From assembly GCF_023634645.1 (NCBI RefSeq), contig NZ_JAMKMR010000007.1, forward strand, positions 124,001 through 188,000: 64,000 bases of DNA. The letters run 5' to 3'. Positions 43,968 through 53,301 of this stretch are shown piece after piece. The stretch comes from Vibrio sinus (GTDB lineage: Bacteria; Pseudomonadota; Gammaproteobacteria; Enterobacterales; Vibrionaceae). How positions within the stretch are numbered: position 1 is the first letter of the stretch; the number at the start of each line of letters is the position of its first letter. The notes under the pieces are model-generated. The model was not told where the DNA came from and searched no databases. It was given only the letters and a program-made list of their open reading frames with translations. The translations under genes were made by a program, and so were the position numbers.

Positions 43968-46424
43968 GTGAAAGTGTCAAAAAATAGAAAGCGTTACGCT
44001 TTCTATTTCATTTTTGTAGTCTTGCTATCTTGTTTTACCTTTGGGTATAAGGCTTACGCAAATGCCGACATCCCAGAGGGGTTTGAGAACATAAGCGATG
44101 ACGAAACCACGATTGTTGATGTCTACTTTGGCCAGCAGGATTTGGGCAGTTACTTGGCCAGTTTCAACAGTGAAACGCTTACCTTTCAAGAGCGCAGTGA
44201 ACTGTTTAATAAGCTGAAAGGGGTGATAAAAAAAGAGTACTTACCCCTTATCAATCGACGGTTATCTGAGACGCTAAATGCAAATACCGCCCTAGCTTGT
44301 ACCCAAGGTGAACACTGTGGCTATATCATGCCAAAGACCTTATCGGTGATACTCTACCGCGACAGTTATAAGGTCAGCCTTTTTATCAATCCTGAGTTAC
44401 TCAAGAAAAGTTCTGACACCGCAAACTATCTCGCCGACTCGACAGCGGGGTTGAGCGCCATTAATCAGCTCAACGGCAATATGACGGGAGGAAACAGAGC
44501 CAGTACCGATTACATTCTTTCCCATCATGCTCGTGTGGGGTATGGCAACTGGGATATGAACTTGGAGGACAGTTTTTCTGGTACGAGCAACGACACCGAG
44601 AGTACTCACTATTATTCAGTGCAAAACTTAAATGCCAGTTATCGAAAGCAACAATATATGACTCAAATGGGGCTCCAAGATACCCAAAGTACGCTCATTA
44701 TCCCCCAGTACAAGGTGTTAGGTGTCAGTGTCTCCACGAAAACGGATCTGATGAGTGATTACCAGTCTCAGATAGCGACCCCGATTGAAGTGTCTCTTGT
44801 CTCTCCAAGTTATATTGAAATCTATAAAGACAACCGTCTTGTCACAACCCAGTATTACACACAAGGCAATCACTACCTCGATACCAGTTTGCTTCCTACC
44901 GGGACATACAGCATTACCCTGAAGACCATTTCCATTAACGGGCAGACTTCCAGTCGCACTGCGTATTTTGTGAAAACCGATGCGCTTCCGTTGTATAGTC
45001 TACCGAACTTTTATATCAGCTATGGAAAAGTCGCCGATATAGATAACACAGAGACGTTTCCCCATATTCGCAGCGTGGACAGCATTAATGTATCGGCGGA
45101 GCAAAGAATTCATGACTTTTTTGGCGTTGCTGAACACGCAGTCTTGCTTGGCAACAATGAGTTTATTGGTGAAATCGAGTTCATTAGTCAGCTACCACAA
45201 GTGTCCATTATTGCCTCATCTGCGGCGAGTAACTTTGGTGATTATGGGATCGGTTTGGCGATAAGCGGCTATATCCATGATGTAAGTGTTAGCACCATTT
45301 ACAGAAGGATATGGGCGAATGAGAACTCCGATAGCCAGCATGTCAACGAATATGTCTCCGATAGCTTGGATTCTAGCAGCCGAATCAGCACCGATTTTAG
45401 CTACCAAATATCCGATACCATGTTGGACTTCGGTCTAGGCTATGGGCTGGAGAATCAACAAACTACGCACTTTTATTCATTTAGCGTCGATCATAAATTC
45501 CACATCAGTGACCGAACGTTATTAGATGTGGATCTAAGCACAAGCGTTAACCAAGGTGAGAATAACTTGTTTCTTACCTTTACTTTGAATTTTGACAACA
45601 GTGATGGTGGATTTGACTATGCCATTACTTCTTATGCCGAACGAGTGGACGATAAAACGGCAAATCAAACCGATAATACTTTAGGTATGGGTATTGAAGC
45701 GGGCAAGCACGTTAATATAGGTAACTCGAGTAATTATTCTTTATCAGAGCTGAATGCGAGTTCTAAATCCCACTATCTCTCGCAATTTATTTCATCGGAA
45801 ACACCGTCGACGAATTTCAATGCTCAAACGACCGTTAATCGACGTGATAATAAGACAAGCACCTTGTATAACCTCAAAGGTTTTACTAGCCATGTTTACA
45901 CAGCAGAGCATCATGGCGCTTTTTCAGGTCAAGAAAGTGATAGTGGTGTTATGTTGCACGTCTATTCCCCGAAAACGGGCCAATACGACGTGCTTGTCAA
46001 TGGACGCACAGCAATGACCATCGAGGGCAACAAGAGCTACTTCTTATCTTTACCTAGCTTTCAAACTTACGACATTGCGATTTCGAGTCGAAGCCATGAT
46101 TTAAGGGTGTTGGATTCAAAACGTATCGTGACTTTGCACGAAGGCAATGTTCAAGATCTCGATTGGGATGCTCAATCGTCCTACCTGCTCATCAGCCAGT
46201 TTATCTCGCCATCCGGTACCCCTATCAAAAATGCAGATATTGAAGGGGGTGCGGAATTCGCGCAAACCGATGAAGAGGGCTTTTCACAAGTGGATATGCT
46301 AGCAGGGCATTCATTAACCTTGGTTGGCAGCCATGGCCAGCATTGCCAAGTGAATACTGATGCGATCAAGCCAGAAGATGATGTGGCGTACGTTGATTCT
46401 CTAGTGTGTTATCCGGTCCAATGA
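43968..46424 (+). CDS. Fimbrial outer-membrane usher (TcfC/CfaC-like)
   Basis: 818 residues beginning with a GTG codon and a hydrophobic leader (about residues 10-32, ending AYA). An N-terminal periplasmic region (about 33-170) is followed by a beta-barrel, with the usher-type middle YIEIYKDNRLVTTQYYTQGN, GNHYLDTSLLPTGTYSITL and SLPNFYISYGKV, and a C-terminal beta domain (about 700-818, with GNVQDLDWD). This arrangement is like the CfaC/TcfC ushers of alpha-fimbriae rather than FimD. No tip-adhesin gene follows: the next gene, ten bases away, is on the opposite strand and unrelated. Confidence 0.87.
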   Translation: MKVSKNRKRYAFYFIFVVLLSCFTFGYKAYANADIPEGFENISDDETTIVDVYFGQQDLGSYLASFNSETLTFQERSELFNKLKGVIKKEYLPLINRRLSETLNANTALACTQGEHCGYIMPKTLSVILYRDSYKVSLFINPELLKKSSDTANYLADSTAGLSAINQLNGNMTGGNRASTDYILSHHARVGYGNWDMNLEDSFSGTSNDTESTHYYSVQNLNASYRKQQYMTQMGLQDTQSTLIIPQYKVLGVSVSTKTDLMSDYQSQIATPIEVSLVSPSYIEIYKDNRLVTTQYYTQGNHYLDTSLLPTGTYSITLKTISINGQTSSRTAYFVKTDALPLYSLPNFYISYGKVADIDNTETFPHIRSVDSINVSAEQRIHDFFGVAEHAVLLGNNEFIGEIEFISQLPQVSIIASSAASNFGDYGIGLAISGYIHDVSVSTIYRRIWANENSDSQHVNEYVSDSLDSSSRISTDFSYQISDTMLDFGLGYGLENQQTTHFYSFSVDHKFHISDRTLLDVDLSTSVNQGENNLFLTFTLNFDNSDGGFDYAITSYAERVDDKTANQTDNTLGMGIEAGKHVNIGNSSNYSLSELNASSKSHYLSQFISSETPSTNFNAQTTVNRRDNKTSTLYNLKGFTSHVYTAEHHGAFSGQESDSGVMLHVYSPKTGQYDVLVNGRTAMTIEGNKSYFLSLPSFQTYDIAISSRSHDLRVLDSKRIVTLHEGNVQDLDWDAQSSYLLISQFISPSGTPIKNADIEGGAEFAQTDEEGFSQVDMLAGHSLTLVGSHGQHCQVNTDAIKPEDDVAYVDSLVCYPVQ

Positions 46425-46434
46425 AAGCCATATA

Positions 46435-47253
46435 TTAAAATATTAATGACGACAAAGTCGTGACTAAGGATATCGCCAGAATCGTTAGAAAGATGGAATA
46501 GGCGAACGAATCTGACATTGATTGGCGCAGCCAATTTCCCAAACGAGTGGCTGGAAAGCCTGCAACAACAGCGACTAATGCCCCAGGAAGATAGATAAAA
46601 CCGACGCTGCCAGTGGGCAGGCTTGGTGCACCTAATCCTGCCACGATGTAAGTGACGGCACCAATAAATGCCACAATGGAAGACAGTAAAGACGATTGTG
46701 CCGAACAGGTGTCCATTTTATAACCATGATGTTTCAAATAAGGGTTGATATAGGTGGCGCATCCTCCGCCGTTCAAAGAACCAGAAAGACCAGCAAGAAC
46801 AGAAAAAGGACCAGCCACAAATTTATTTGGCATCCTCGCGTGGCTGGTCATGTGAGCTGCCGTTTTTGTTGACGCCGTTCGAAATGATCGGACTAGAATG
46901 ACAACAATGACAGCGGCAAGGAAAAGGGTAAGGAATGTCTTATTGAGTTGGCTACCTAATGCGCTGCCAAGTAAAGCGCCGAGGCCGATGCCCGGAGCTA
47001 GCAGAGTGCTGATTCTCCAATTTAGGCTGCCATTTCTAATATGGTGGTATGAGGCGCTCAAGCCATTTAAGCAGACAATACTCAAGCTGGTGCCAAAGGC
47101 GATGTGAGCCAAAGTGGCTGAAGGAATATGCAGTAAAGGCAATATCCATAACATCATGGGGACAGCGATAAGTGCGCCGCCTAAGCCCAACATGCCAGAG
47201 AAAATACCGCAAATGAGCCCAATGATTAAAAACAGAAATAGTATCGTGAACAT
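46435..47253 (-). CDS. TSUP family (TauE/SafE) sulfite/anion exporter
   Basis: 272 residues from the ATG at 47253 (MFTILFLFLIIGLICGIFSG), which has GAGG upstream; an in-frame start 19 codons earlier is less likely. About eight helices with the family repeats GMLGLGGALIAVPMMLWI and AGLSGSLNGGGCATYINPYL. Members export sulfite, sulfoacetate or similar anions. It is divergent from an AraC-type gene, which may control it. The usher gene ends ten bases from its stop. Confidence 0.88.
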   Translation of the reverse strand: MFTILFLFLIIGLICGIFSGMLGLGGALIAVPMMLWILPLLHIPSATLAHIAFGTSLSIVCLNGLSASYHHIRNGSLNWRISTLLAPGIGLGALLGSALGSQLNKTFLTLFLAAVIVVILVRSFRTASTKTAAHMTSHARMPNKFVAGPFSVLAGLSGSLNGGGCATYINPYLKHHGYKMDTCSAQSSLLSSIVAFIGAVTYIVAGLGAPSLPTGSVGFIYLPGALVAVVAGFPATRLGNWLRQSMSDSFAYSIFLTILAISLVTTLSSLIF

Positions 47254-47451
47254 GGTTATCACAACCTCATAGTATCTAACAAACAACACTATTTTTAACC
47301 AGAAAATCACGCGTAAGTTGTAGAATGAGGCGAATTACCGATACTATTAGCTCATGAAGCTTATTATTCGTGGGTCTGTCATATCAAAAAAAGTCAAACC
47401 ATCGCGACACTGCCTGCTGATAGCGCATGGCGCTGCATTCGTCGCTCATAC

Positions 47452-48216
47452 GTGAAGCATAAATTCAAATGGCATTGCCACCCTGAGTATCAAATTATCC
47501 TGATAGAGCGCTGTAATAGCGGACGACTTTACGTGGGAGAGGATACGCTGCCATTATCAGACTCGTGTTTATTCGTGATTCCACCAGGCGTACCTCATTA
47601 TATGTCCTCTGATGGTGACAAGTTCATTGGCTATGAGCTGGACTTGGATGTGAACTGGCTGCAATCATTTTCTAAGTTTCAATATCCAGCCGCACCGCAA
47701 TTTATCCACAATATCAAACAGACATACCAAGCGAGCGCTGAACTCAGTGAACGCCTATTGCACGCTTTTCAAGACCTGAATGATCATCCAGATTGGAGCG
47801 ACCGATTGTTTTTTGTGATTAATCAACTGGCTAGCATGCGCAACCTTTCGGCTGTTGGGCCTGTTGAGGATGTGAGCCGGAGTTTAGATCCAAGGTTGGT
47901 TGAGGCCGTTCAATATATGCTGGCCCACTATCGGGAGAAGGTATCAATGGAGGAGATTGCCACTCAAAGCCATGTTAGCGTCTCGACGCTGAAAAGACTG
48001 ATGAGCAATTATTATGGTAAGTCAGTGACGGAGTTTTTATGGCAGCTACGTATTGGCTATGCATGTGAGCTGCTCGTTTCGACAGTGAAGCCCATTGCGC
48101 TGATTGCAGAGCTAAGTGGCTTTGCCAATATGAGTCACTTCAATAGAACGTTTTTGTCTTTGAAAGGTAATACCCCCCGAGAATATAGAAAAATATTCCA
48201 AGTGAAACGGCATTAA
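47452..48216 (+). CDS. AraC-family regulator, N terminus apparently frameshifted
   Basis: As an intact frame it starts at GTG 47452 and gives 254 residues, with a C-terminal double HTH (about 145-250: KVSMEEIATQSHVSVSTLKR, LSGFANMSHFNRTF). The start cuts into the cupin domain. Upstream, the same frame is open from 47329 and encodes SAWRCIRRSY immediately before the GTG, a typical family stretch, but contains no start codon. An ATG at 47354 lies in another frame and would join it by a -1 shift at A7 (47386-47392). So the gene is either mutated, uses a frameshift, or has an assembly error. Divergent from the TSUP gene. Confidence 0.75.
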   Translation: MKHKFKWHCHPEYQIILIERCNSGRLYVGEDTLPLSDSCLFVIPPGVPHYMSSDGDKFIGYELDLDVNWLQSFSKFQYPAAPQFIHNIKQTYQASAELSERLLHAFQDLNDHPDWSDRLFFVINQLASMRNLSAVGPVEDVSRSLDPRLVEAVQYMLAHYREKVSMEEIATQSHVSVSTLKRLMSNYYGKSVTEFLWQLRIGYACELLVSTVKPIALIAELSGFANMSHFNRTFLSLKGNTPREYRKIFQVKRH

Positions 48217-48455
48217 TATGGTTTTGATGCTTTTCATAAAACAAATTTTAAAGAGTAAATATTTCCTTGATAGTTAAAATGTGAATAATTTGTTTTTATT
48301 TTTGTGGCTACACATGTGAAAAAAACATCGTATGATTGACGGTGAAATATAAAAAATATCAGCATTAAGCTTTTGTCTAAAAATGCTTTTCCCATTGGAT
48401 TACCGATGTAATCCATCATGTCTGATGAGTTTTTACCTTGTCATAGGAGCAAGTT

Positions 48456-49508
48456 ATGTCAGTAGCATCGAATCCTTACCAGTGGCTGGTTCTAGGCGCT
48501 GGACCTGCTGGGGTCGCGGTGGTTGGAAATCTTTTAGAAAATGGTATTGCTCCTTCCGAAATCATTTGGGTTGATCCTTATTTCCAATCAGGAGATTTTG
48601 GTCGGCTTTGGGGGGAAGTCAGTGGTAATACTAAGGTGCGCGACTTTTTAAATTATTTTAATGCGTTAAAAACCTTTCGCAACCTTCTCCAGAAACAGCA
48701 TTTCCCCGTGTTTGATAAATCTCTAGACTCTATTTGTTTATTGGGAGAGATAGCAGAACCACTGACTTGGTTAACCAATCAGCTTAGATTAAAAGTCAAT
48801 ATACATCAGGGCTGGGTGGAGCAGATAGAAAACAAGGGACACACCAACATTATCGCGATGAAAGATGGCGCAAGCATCGCTGCGAAAAAAATTGTGCTGT
48901 GCACTGGTGCGAACCCCAAGTACCTAGACTTTCCTTCTGCGCCACAACGAATCGATTTAGAAACCGCATTGTCACCCGCCAAACTTGCTCAGGCTGTGGA
49001 TGGTAATGATAGGGTAGCAGTGTTCGGCTCTTCGCATTCAGCCATTATCATTATTCGCCAATTACATGAGCTTGGTGTTCAACGCATCGATAATTTTTAT
49101 CGTAATAGCTTGCGTTTTGCTGTTCCTATGGAGGGCTGGACGCTGTATGACAATACCGGCTTAAAAGCCGATACTGCTCGTTGGGCGATAGATACCTTAT
49201 GTCACAATTGCCCAGATCACATCGTTCGCCATGTATCCAACGAGCAAAATATTCAGCGCTTTTTGCCTGAATGCAGCAAGGTCATTTATGCGACAGGGTT
49301 TGAGCGCCGTAGCCCAAGTTTTTCCGCTATCGATGCCAATCAGTATGATTGTTTCACCGGAATTATTGCTCCTGGAGTCTTTGGCGCAGGTCTTGCCTAC
49401 CCACTAAAAATTAGAACGCCACTCGGTGATTCTGAGTTTGATATTGGGCTGTGGAAGTTCATGAAAGGCATGCAAAAAGTGTTACCAATTTGGTTGAAGT
49501 ACCCTTAG
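48456..49508 (+). CDS. FAD/NAD(P)-dependent oxidoreductase-like protein
   Basis: 350 residues with an N-terminal dinucleotide-binding fold GAGPAGVAVVGNLLENG (residues 14-30), a second nucleotide site RVAVFGSSHSAIIIIRQL (about 185-200), KKIVLCTGANPKYLD and a late VIYATGFERR, the general plan of flavin monooxygenase or pyridine-nucleotide oxidoreductases. The redox-active Cys pair of disulfide reductases is absent. Substrate not predictable. Transcribed alone; a palindromic hairpin with T-run follows. Confidence 0.82.
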   Translation: MSVASNPYQWLVLGAGPAGVAVVGNLLENGIAPSEIIWVDPYFQSGDFGRLWGEVSGNTKVRDFLNYFNALKTFRNLLQKQHFPVFDKSLDSICLLGEIAEPLTWLTNQLRLKVNIHQGWVEQIENKGHTNIIAMKDGASIAAKKIVLCTGANPKYLDFPSAPQRIDLETALSPAKLAQAVDGNDRVAVFGSSHSAIIIIRQLHELGVQRIDNFYRNSLRFAVPMEGWTLYDNTGLKADTARWAIDTLCHNCPDHIVRHVSNEQNIQRFLPECSKVIYATGFERRSPSFSAIDANQYDCFTGIIAPGVFGAGLAYPLKIRTPLGDSEFDIGLWKFMKGMQKVLPIWLKYP

Positions 49509-49856
49509 GGCTTTGCCTTAAATACAAGGCTTAGGACTGTATACCCAAGTTTGTTTCCAACCCTGTCGGTTGAAGCAACTTGGGTATTTTTCTTTTCCAT
49601 ACCATCTGCAGTTAAATCAGTGACTACCTCCCGCTTTCAAGTCAAATAAGGGTTTTACACAGTTTAAGCTTGGGCAACTCTCACTTTAGAGCTGAAAAAA
49701 TTGAAATTATCTCAATAAGTTATTAGAAATTAACTATGAGTTACTTCTACTAATTGAAGCAAGGAATCATTCAACCAGTGGACGTTTATATAACTCAGTT
49801 CAGAATGTAGCTCTGGGCTTGGTCGTCAAGAGAATGAGATGTCTAAAGGGATGTAT
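49509..49856. other. Intergenic upstream of PAP2 gene
   Basis: About 350 bases. It contains the hairpin at 49540-49592; the rest shows no credible gene and is AT-rich, probably holding the PAP2 promoter. Confidence 0.5.
49540..49592. terminator. TATACCCAAG palindrome acting as terminator
   Basis: ATACCCAAGTT / AACTTGGGTAT outer stem with an inner CCAACC-CTGTC-GGTTG stem, followed by TTTTTCTTTT. The ends are those of the local TATACCC repeat family, here in terminator position after the oxidoreductase. Confidence 0.75.
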
Positions 49857-50411
49857 ATGAAGGCGTATAGGCAAATTCGTTTTGGGTGGCTCGGTGTGTT
49901 GTGTTTGATGGCGGTTGCACCGTTCTCTAACGCCACCAGTACTGACGATTGGGGAGAAGTCAGTGATATTGGCTCGACGGGCCTTGTGGTGGCAGCTTTG
50001 GCTGTTCCTACCTTCAATGGAGACTGGCTGGGGCTTCAGCAAGCCAGTGTTAGTATTGTCACCGCTTCTGGAATTGCGATATTAGGTAAAGCGGCGGTGA
50101 ACAAAACTCGGCCAGACGGCTCGGATCGAAAGAGCTTTATTTCCAACCATACCTCGACCGCCTTTGGCGCGGCGACAACACTAAGTATTCGTTATGGTTG
50201 GCAGGTTGCGATTCCCGCTTACAGTGTTGCCACCTTAGTTGGTGTCGGCAGAGTGAAAGCCGATAGGCACTACTGGGAAGATGCGGCATTAGGTGCGCTG
50301 GTCGGTACTGTCGCTGGTTGGACGTTTACCACGCCTTCTCGCTACCAATTGCAAGTCATACCTTGGGCGAGTCGAAGAGAGGCGGGTGTGATGGTAGCGA
50401 TGAATTGGTGA
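49857..50411 (+). CDS. PAP2-family phosphatase
   Basis: 184 residues from the ATG at 49857, which has AAAGGG six bases upstream; ATGs at 49839 and 49851 are in the same frame. A signal-like helix (MKAYRQIRFGWLGVLCLMAV, ending SNA) is followed by the three-part phosphatase motif: KTRPDGSDRKSF, FISNHTSTAF (the SxxxH part) and RVKADRHYWEDAALGALVG. Likely acts on lipid phosphates or nucleotides at the outer face of the inner membrane. Converges with the next gene, four bases between stops. Confidence 0.88.
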   Translation: MKAYRQIRFGWLGVLCLMAVAPFSNATSTDDWGEVSDIGSTGLVVAALAVPTFNGDWLGLQQASVSIVTASGIAILGKAAVNKTRPDGSDRKSFISNHTSTAFGAATTLSIRYGWQVAIPAYSVATLVGVGRVKADRHYWEDAALGALVGTVAGWTFTTPSRYQLQVIPWASRREAGVMVAMNW

Positions 50412-50415
50412 TGTG

Positions 50416-50880
50416 TTATTGCATGCCCCCCAAGATTTGCCTTTTTACAAACCATAGTTGCAGAACAGGCAGCAAAAACCATTGAGCGACTGGAGACAGC
50501 CCTATGCCAAACCAAGGTATGATGGGCATCAGTTCTCCATAATGCCAGCGATTCAAAGGTCCGGTTGCCAAGAGTTCAAACGCAAGCGTAATGGCTATCC
50601 CAATAACAAGGAAATAGGTGATACTGAATTTATTTCCTGTTATGACCCAATCTCGGGACCGAGATAACAAGCATGCCCCCCAAAAGGCGATCAGAGAAAT
50701 AACAACATCGCCCAAAGTGGCTCTTGTGCAATGAAGAATGACATTGTAATACGGCACGTGAGAGAAGTCGCCGAATAACGGCATTTGGAATAGCTCCCAG
50801 ATAAAATTGAGCAAGAAGGCAAATATTGCGATATGAAGCTCGGGTAGATTCATCAAGTTTTTTAAACTGAGTTGTGCCAT
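50416..50880 (-). CDS. Four-helix membrane protein, unknown
   Basis: 154 residues from ATG 50880, preceded by GGAGAGG. Helices lie at about 13-32, 45-70, 83-105 and 128-147. FLLNFIWELFQMPLFGD, a His-Cys pair (ILHCTRATLGD), LLATGPLNRWHYGELMPIIP and SPVAQWFLLP are distinctive, but I cannot attach a family. Its Trp- and Pro-rich conserved segments suggest a functional membrane enzyme or carrier. Single gene. Confidence 0.65.
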   Translation of the reverse strand: MAQLSLKNLMNLPELHIAIFAFLLNFIWELFQMPLFGDFSHVPYYNVILHCTRATLGDVVISLIAFWGACLLSRSRDWVITGNKFSITYFLVIGIAITLAFELLATGPLNRWHYGELMPIIPWFGIGLSPVAQWFLLPVLQLWFVKRQILGGMQ

Positions 50881-51149
50881 CTTTTGCCTCTCCAACGATA
50901 TAAACGATGTCGTTCAATATAACTTCAATCGAAGAAATACGCTTGTGCATTTTTGCATTAGCACTGTGAATCCTACAAGAAGCCTGTCGCAGAAGTACGC
51001 GAAGGCAGCGTAAAAAACGTTAGATACGACAGATCGCGTCTAAAATATTTAATATAGAATGTATTGGGTTGGTACATGCGGTAGAAATCTCTCCAGCCTC
51101 TTATACTAAGAATGACTTGAGGTATAAACACTAGAACCGGTAGCAAGTG

Positions 51150-51680
51150 ATGGATAGTGAAAATCAAGAAGTGGTTATTATTGTTGGCCACAAAGTGATT
51201 CAAGATAACCACTCGAAATTCTTTGAGTGGTTAGACAAAGTGAAGGCGGTATGCGGAAACTTTGAAGGTTATTTGGGGACCGAAACGTTGCACACAAGAG
51301 AAAATGAGTACACGTGCATTTATCGATTCTCAACCCTTGATAATCTCGAACGCTGGATGGCTTCAGAGCAGCGTACTAAGCTGATGGAAGAAAAAGTTGA
51401 TATCGTTGAAGAGGACAGTCAATACACTCATCATTATGGGCTAGAGTCTGTCTACCACAATAAAACGATTGGCAAAAAAGATCCTACCAAAATCGAGTTA
51501 ATGCTACTCACTTTTATCGGTCTGTTTCTTCCTGTTTATTTCATTCCCGGTTGGTTGGCGAAAATCGAGCAACTGCCTAGCATTGCGATTACTATTCTAT
51601 CCTTAATCATAACCGTTGTTTTGATGAACTATGTGATTATGCCGATTCTGTTTTTCTTGTACTACAAAGTTCGGCGCTGA
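51150..51680 (+). CDS. ABM-domain protein with C-terminal membrane helices
   Basis: 176 residues. The first 95 form an ABM-like domain (VVIIVGHKVIQDNHSKFFEW, GYLGTETLHTRENEYTCIYR, LERWMASEQRT), and two hydrophobic helices follow (about 119-139 and 143-166). The ABM enzyme would therefore be tethered to the inner face of the membrane. Domain fusions of this kind occur in proteobacteria; the substrate is unknown. GTG 51147 directly before the ATG is an alternative start. Confidence 0.78.
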   Translation: MDSENQEVVIIVGHKVIQDNHSKFFEWLDKVKAVCGNFEGYLGTETLHTRENEYTCIYRFSTLDNLERWMASEQRTKLMEEKVDIVEEDSQYTHHYGLESVYHNKTIGKKDPTKIELMLLTFIGLFLPVYFIPGWLAKIEQLPSIAITILSLIITVVLMNYVIMPILFFLYYKVRR

Positions 51681-51696
51681 ATAATTGCCATAATTT

Positions 51697-51720
51697 GAGT
51701 GCACGAACGCTAATGCACTC
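51697..51720. terminator. Weak hairpin between convergent genes
   Basis: 7-bp stem GAGTGCA / TGCACTC with a 10-base loop between the ABM-membrane gene and the MFS gene. No T-run. Confidence 0.4.
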
Positions 51721-51738
51721 CATACTAAGAGGGCACAC

Positions 51739-53127
51739 TTAGTGCGCCATAGCAGGCGTTTTGTTCTTTTCTGAAATATGATCCGTTTTCATGCTTAGTG
51801 CAACGAAGATGCCCAGCGCCATCAAAATGATCAGAAGCCATGCTGCGTGATGAAAACCCACCAAAAAACCACCTTGCGCGGAACGAGCCAGCAATAACCC
51901 AAATGCGGCCCCTAAGTTGCCACCGAGTTCTTGGATCGACGAATACGTGCCTGTCGCAATTCCCGCTTGTTGAACAGACAAGGTGGACACAGCCACCGTT
52001 GTTGTCGGCCCCCAAACTAGCGATGTCGCGATGCCAAAGCTCGCCATCGAGGCGATGACTATCATTGGGTTTGCCGAACCATCAAGGGCAAGCAAGAGTG
52101 CAGCTGACATTACGGCAAAAACAAAGCCTGAGGCAATCCAATATTTGGCTTGGTGGACGTTATAGCGTTTGCCGACTAACAAGGACAAGAACACTTGGGG
52201 TAGTGGCAGGAAAATCATCACCAAACCCACCTGAACCACTGAATAATGAGCAACAGACTCAAGAAATAGCGGAACCAGTAAAAACACACTCCAAGTAAAA
52301 AATATCAATAAGCTACTGTTAATTGACGCCTTTAAAAACAGAGGATTTTTGAGTAAGTCTGCTCTTAAAATTGGCATGTCAGCTCGCTTTTCGACTTTGA
52401 CTAACGCTAATGTACTTAAAACGCAGACGAGCAGTGAAGTGAGGATCCAGTGGATAGACAAGCTGCCATATTCAACAATAGCAAAGACTAAACTACCAAG
52501 AGCGAGTGTCACCAAAATGGTTCCTGCGATATCTAGGTGCGCAGCATCATGGTCATTTTTGGATTCGCTAGCAAATTTTATCACCAAGAAGCTTGAGATG
52601 AGGGCGAGAGTTAAGACAAACCAGTAAATCGAGCGCCAGCCTAAATACCCAACCAGCATTCCGCCCACAATCGGTCCCATCGCTAACGAAATCCCTATCA
52701 CCATCGCCCAAAGACCAACGGCTTTTCCTCTTTGATGCTCTGGGAACTCAAGAGACATCATGGCCTGCGAAGCAGACAGCATAATCGCATTGCCCAGCCC
52801 GGTAAAAAACTGTAGAGCGATGATCACCCCAATACTTTGACTCAACGCGTCACCAATCATCGCTAAGCTGGTGCATGCTAAACCAAATACAAAGATTTTC
52901 TTTCGGCCAAAAATGTCAGCGAGTCGTCCAAATGTCACCAAAAACGCACAGCCAACAATACCAAAAATATTGACGATCCACTGAGCTTCAATCAGCTTGG
53001 CATGCAGCTCTTTGGTTATCGTAGGTAGAGACACATTCATGAGTGGGTAATAGATACTTATCGCCACGATCCCCAAGCAAATACCGAGAATACTAGGGAT
53101 GTTAAGTGATGGATTCACTTTGCCCAT
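51739..53127 (-). CDS. MFS transporter, DHA2-type drug efflux
   Basis: 462 residues with fourteen likely helices. Motif A GRLADIFGRKKIFVFG after helix 2 and motif C-like MGPIVGGMLVGYLGWRSIYW in helix 5 mark a drug/proton antiporter of the DHA2 branch. The protein starts MGKVNPSLNIPSILGI. Substrate not predictable; no regulator is adjacent. Single gene. Confidence 0.9.
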   Translation of the reverse strand: MGKVNPSLNIPSILGICLGIVAISIYYPLMNVSLPTITKELHAKLIEAQWIVNIFGIVGCAFLVTFGRLADIFGRKKIFVFGLACTSLAMIGDALSQSIGVIIALQFFTGLGNAIMLSASQAMMSLEFPEHQRGKAVGLWAMVIGISLAMGPIVGGMLVGYLGWRSIYWFVLTLALISSFLVIKFASESKNDHDAAHLDIAGTILVTLALGSLVFAIVEYGSLSIHWILTSLLVCVLSTLALVKVEKRADMPILRADLLKNPLFLKASINSSLLIFFTWSVFLLVPLFLESVAHYSVVQVGLVMIFLPLPQVFLSLLVGKRYNVHQAKYWIASGFVFAVMSAALLLALDGSANPMIVIASMASFGIATSLVWGPTTTVAVSTLSVQQAGIATGTYSSIQELGGNLGAAFGLLLARSAQGGFLVGFHHAAWLLIILMALGIFVALSMKTDHISEKNKTPAMAH

Positions 53128-53301
53128 AGCCTAACCTCTAAAACAAATTAATTTAACAAGATGATGAAATATCGGACTGTAAACAGACCTAGGTAGGAGA
53201 GGGGTGTATTATAATCGCTAAAAACGTGATCTGTATAGCCTATTTGATTATATAAATGCGTTGATTTGTGTGAATTTTATGTTTCTAACCAAGGGCAGAT
53301 A

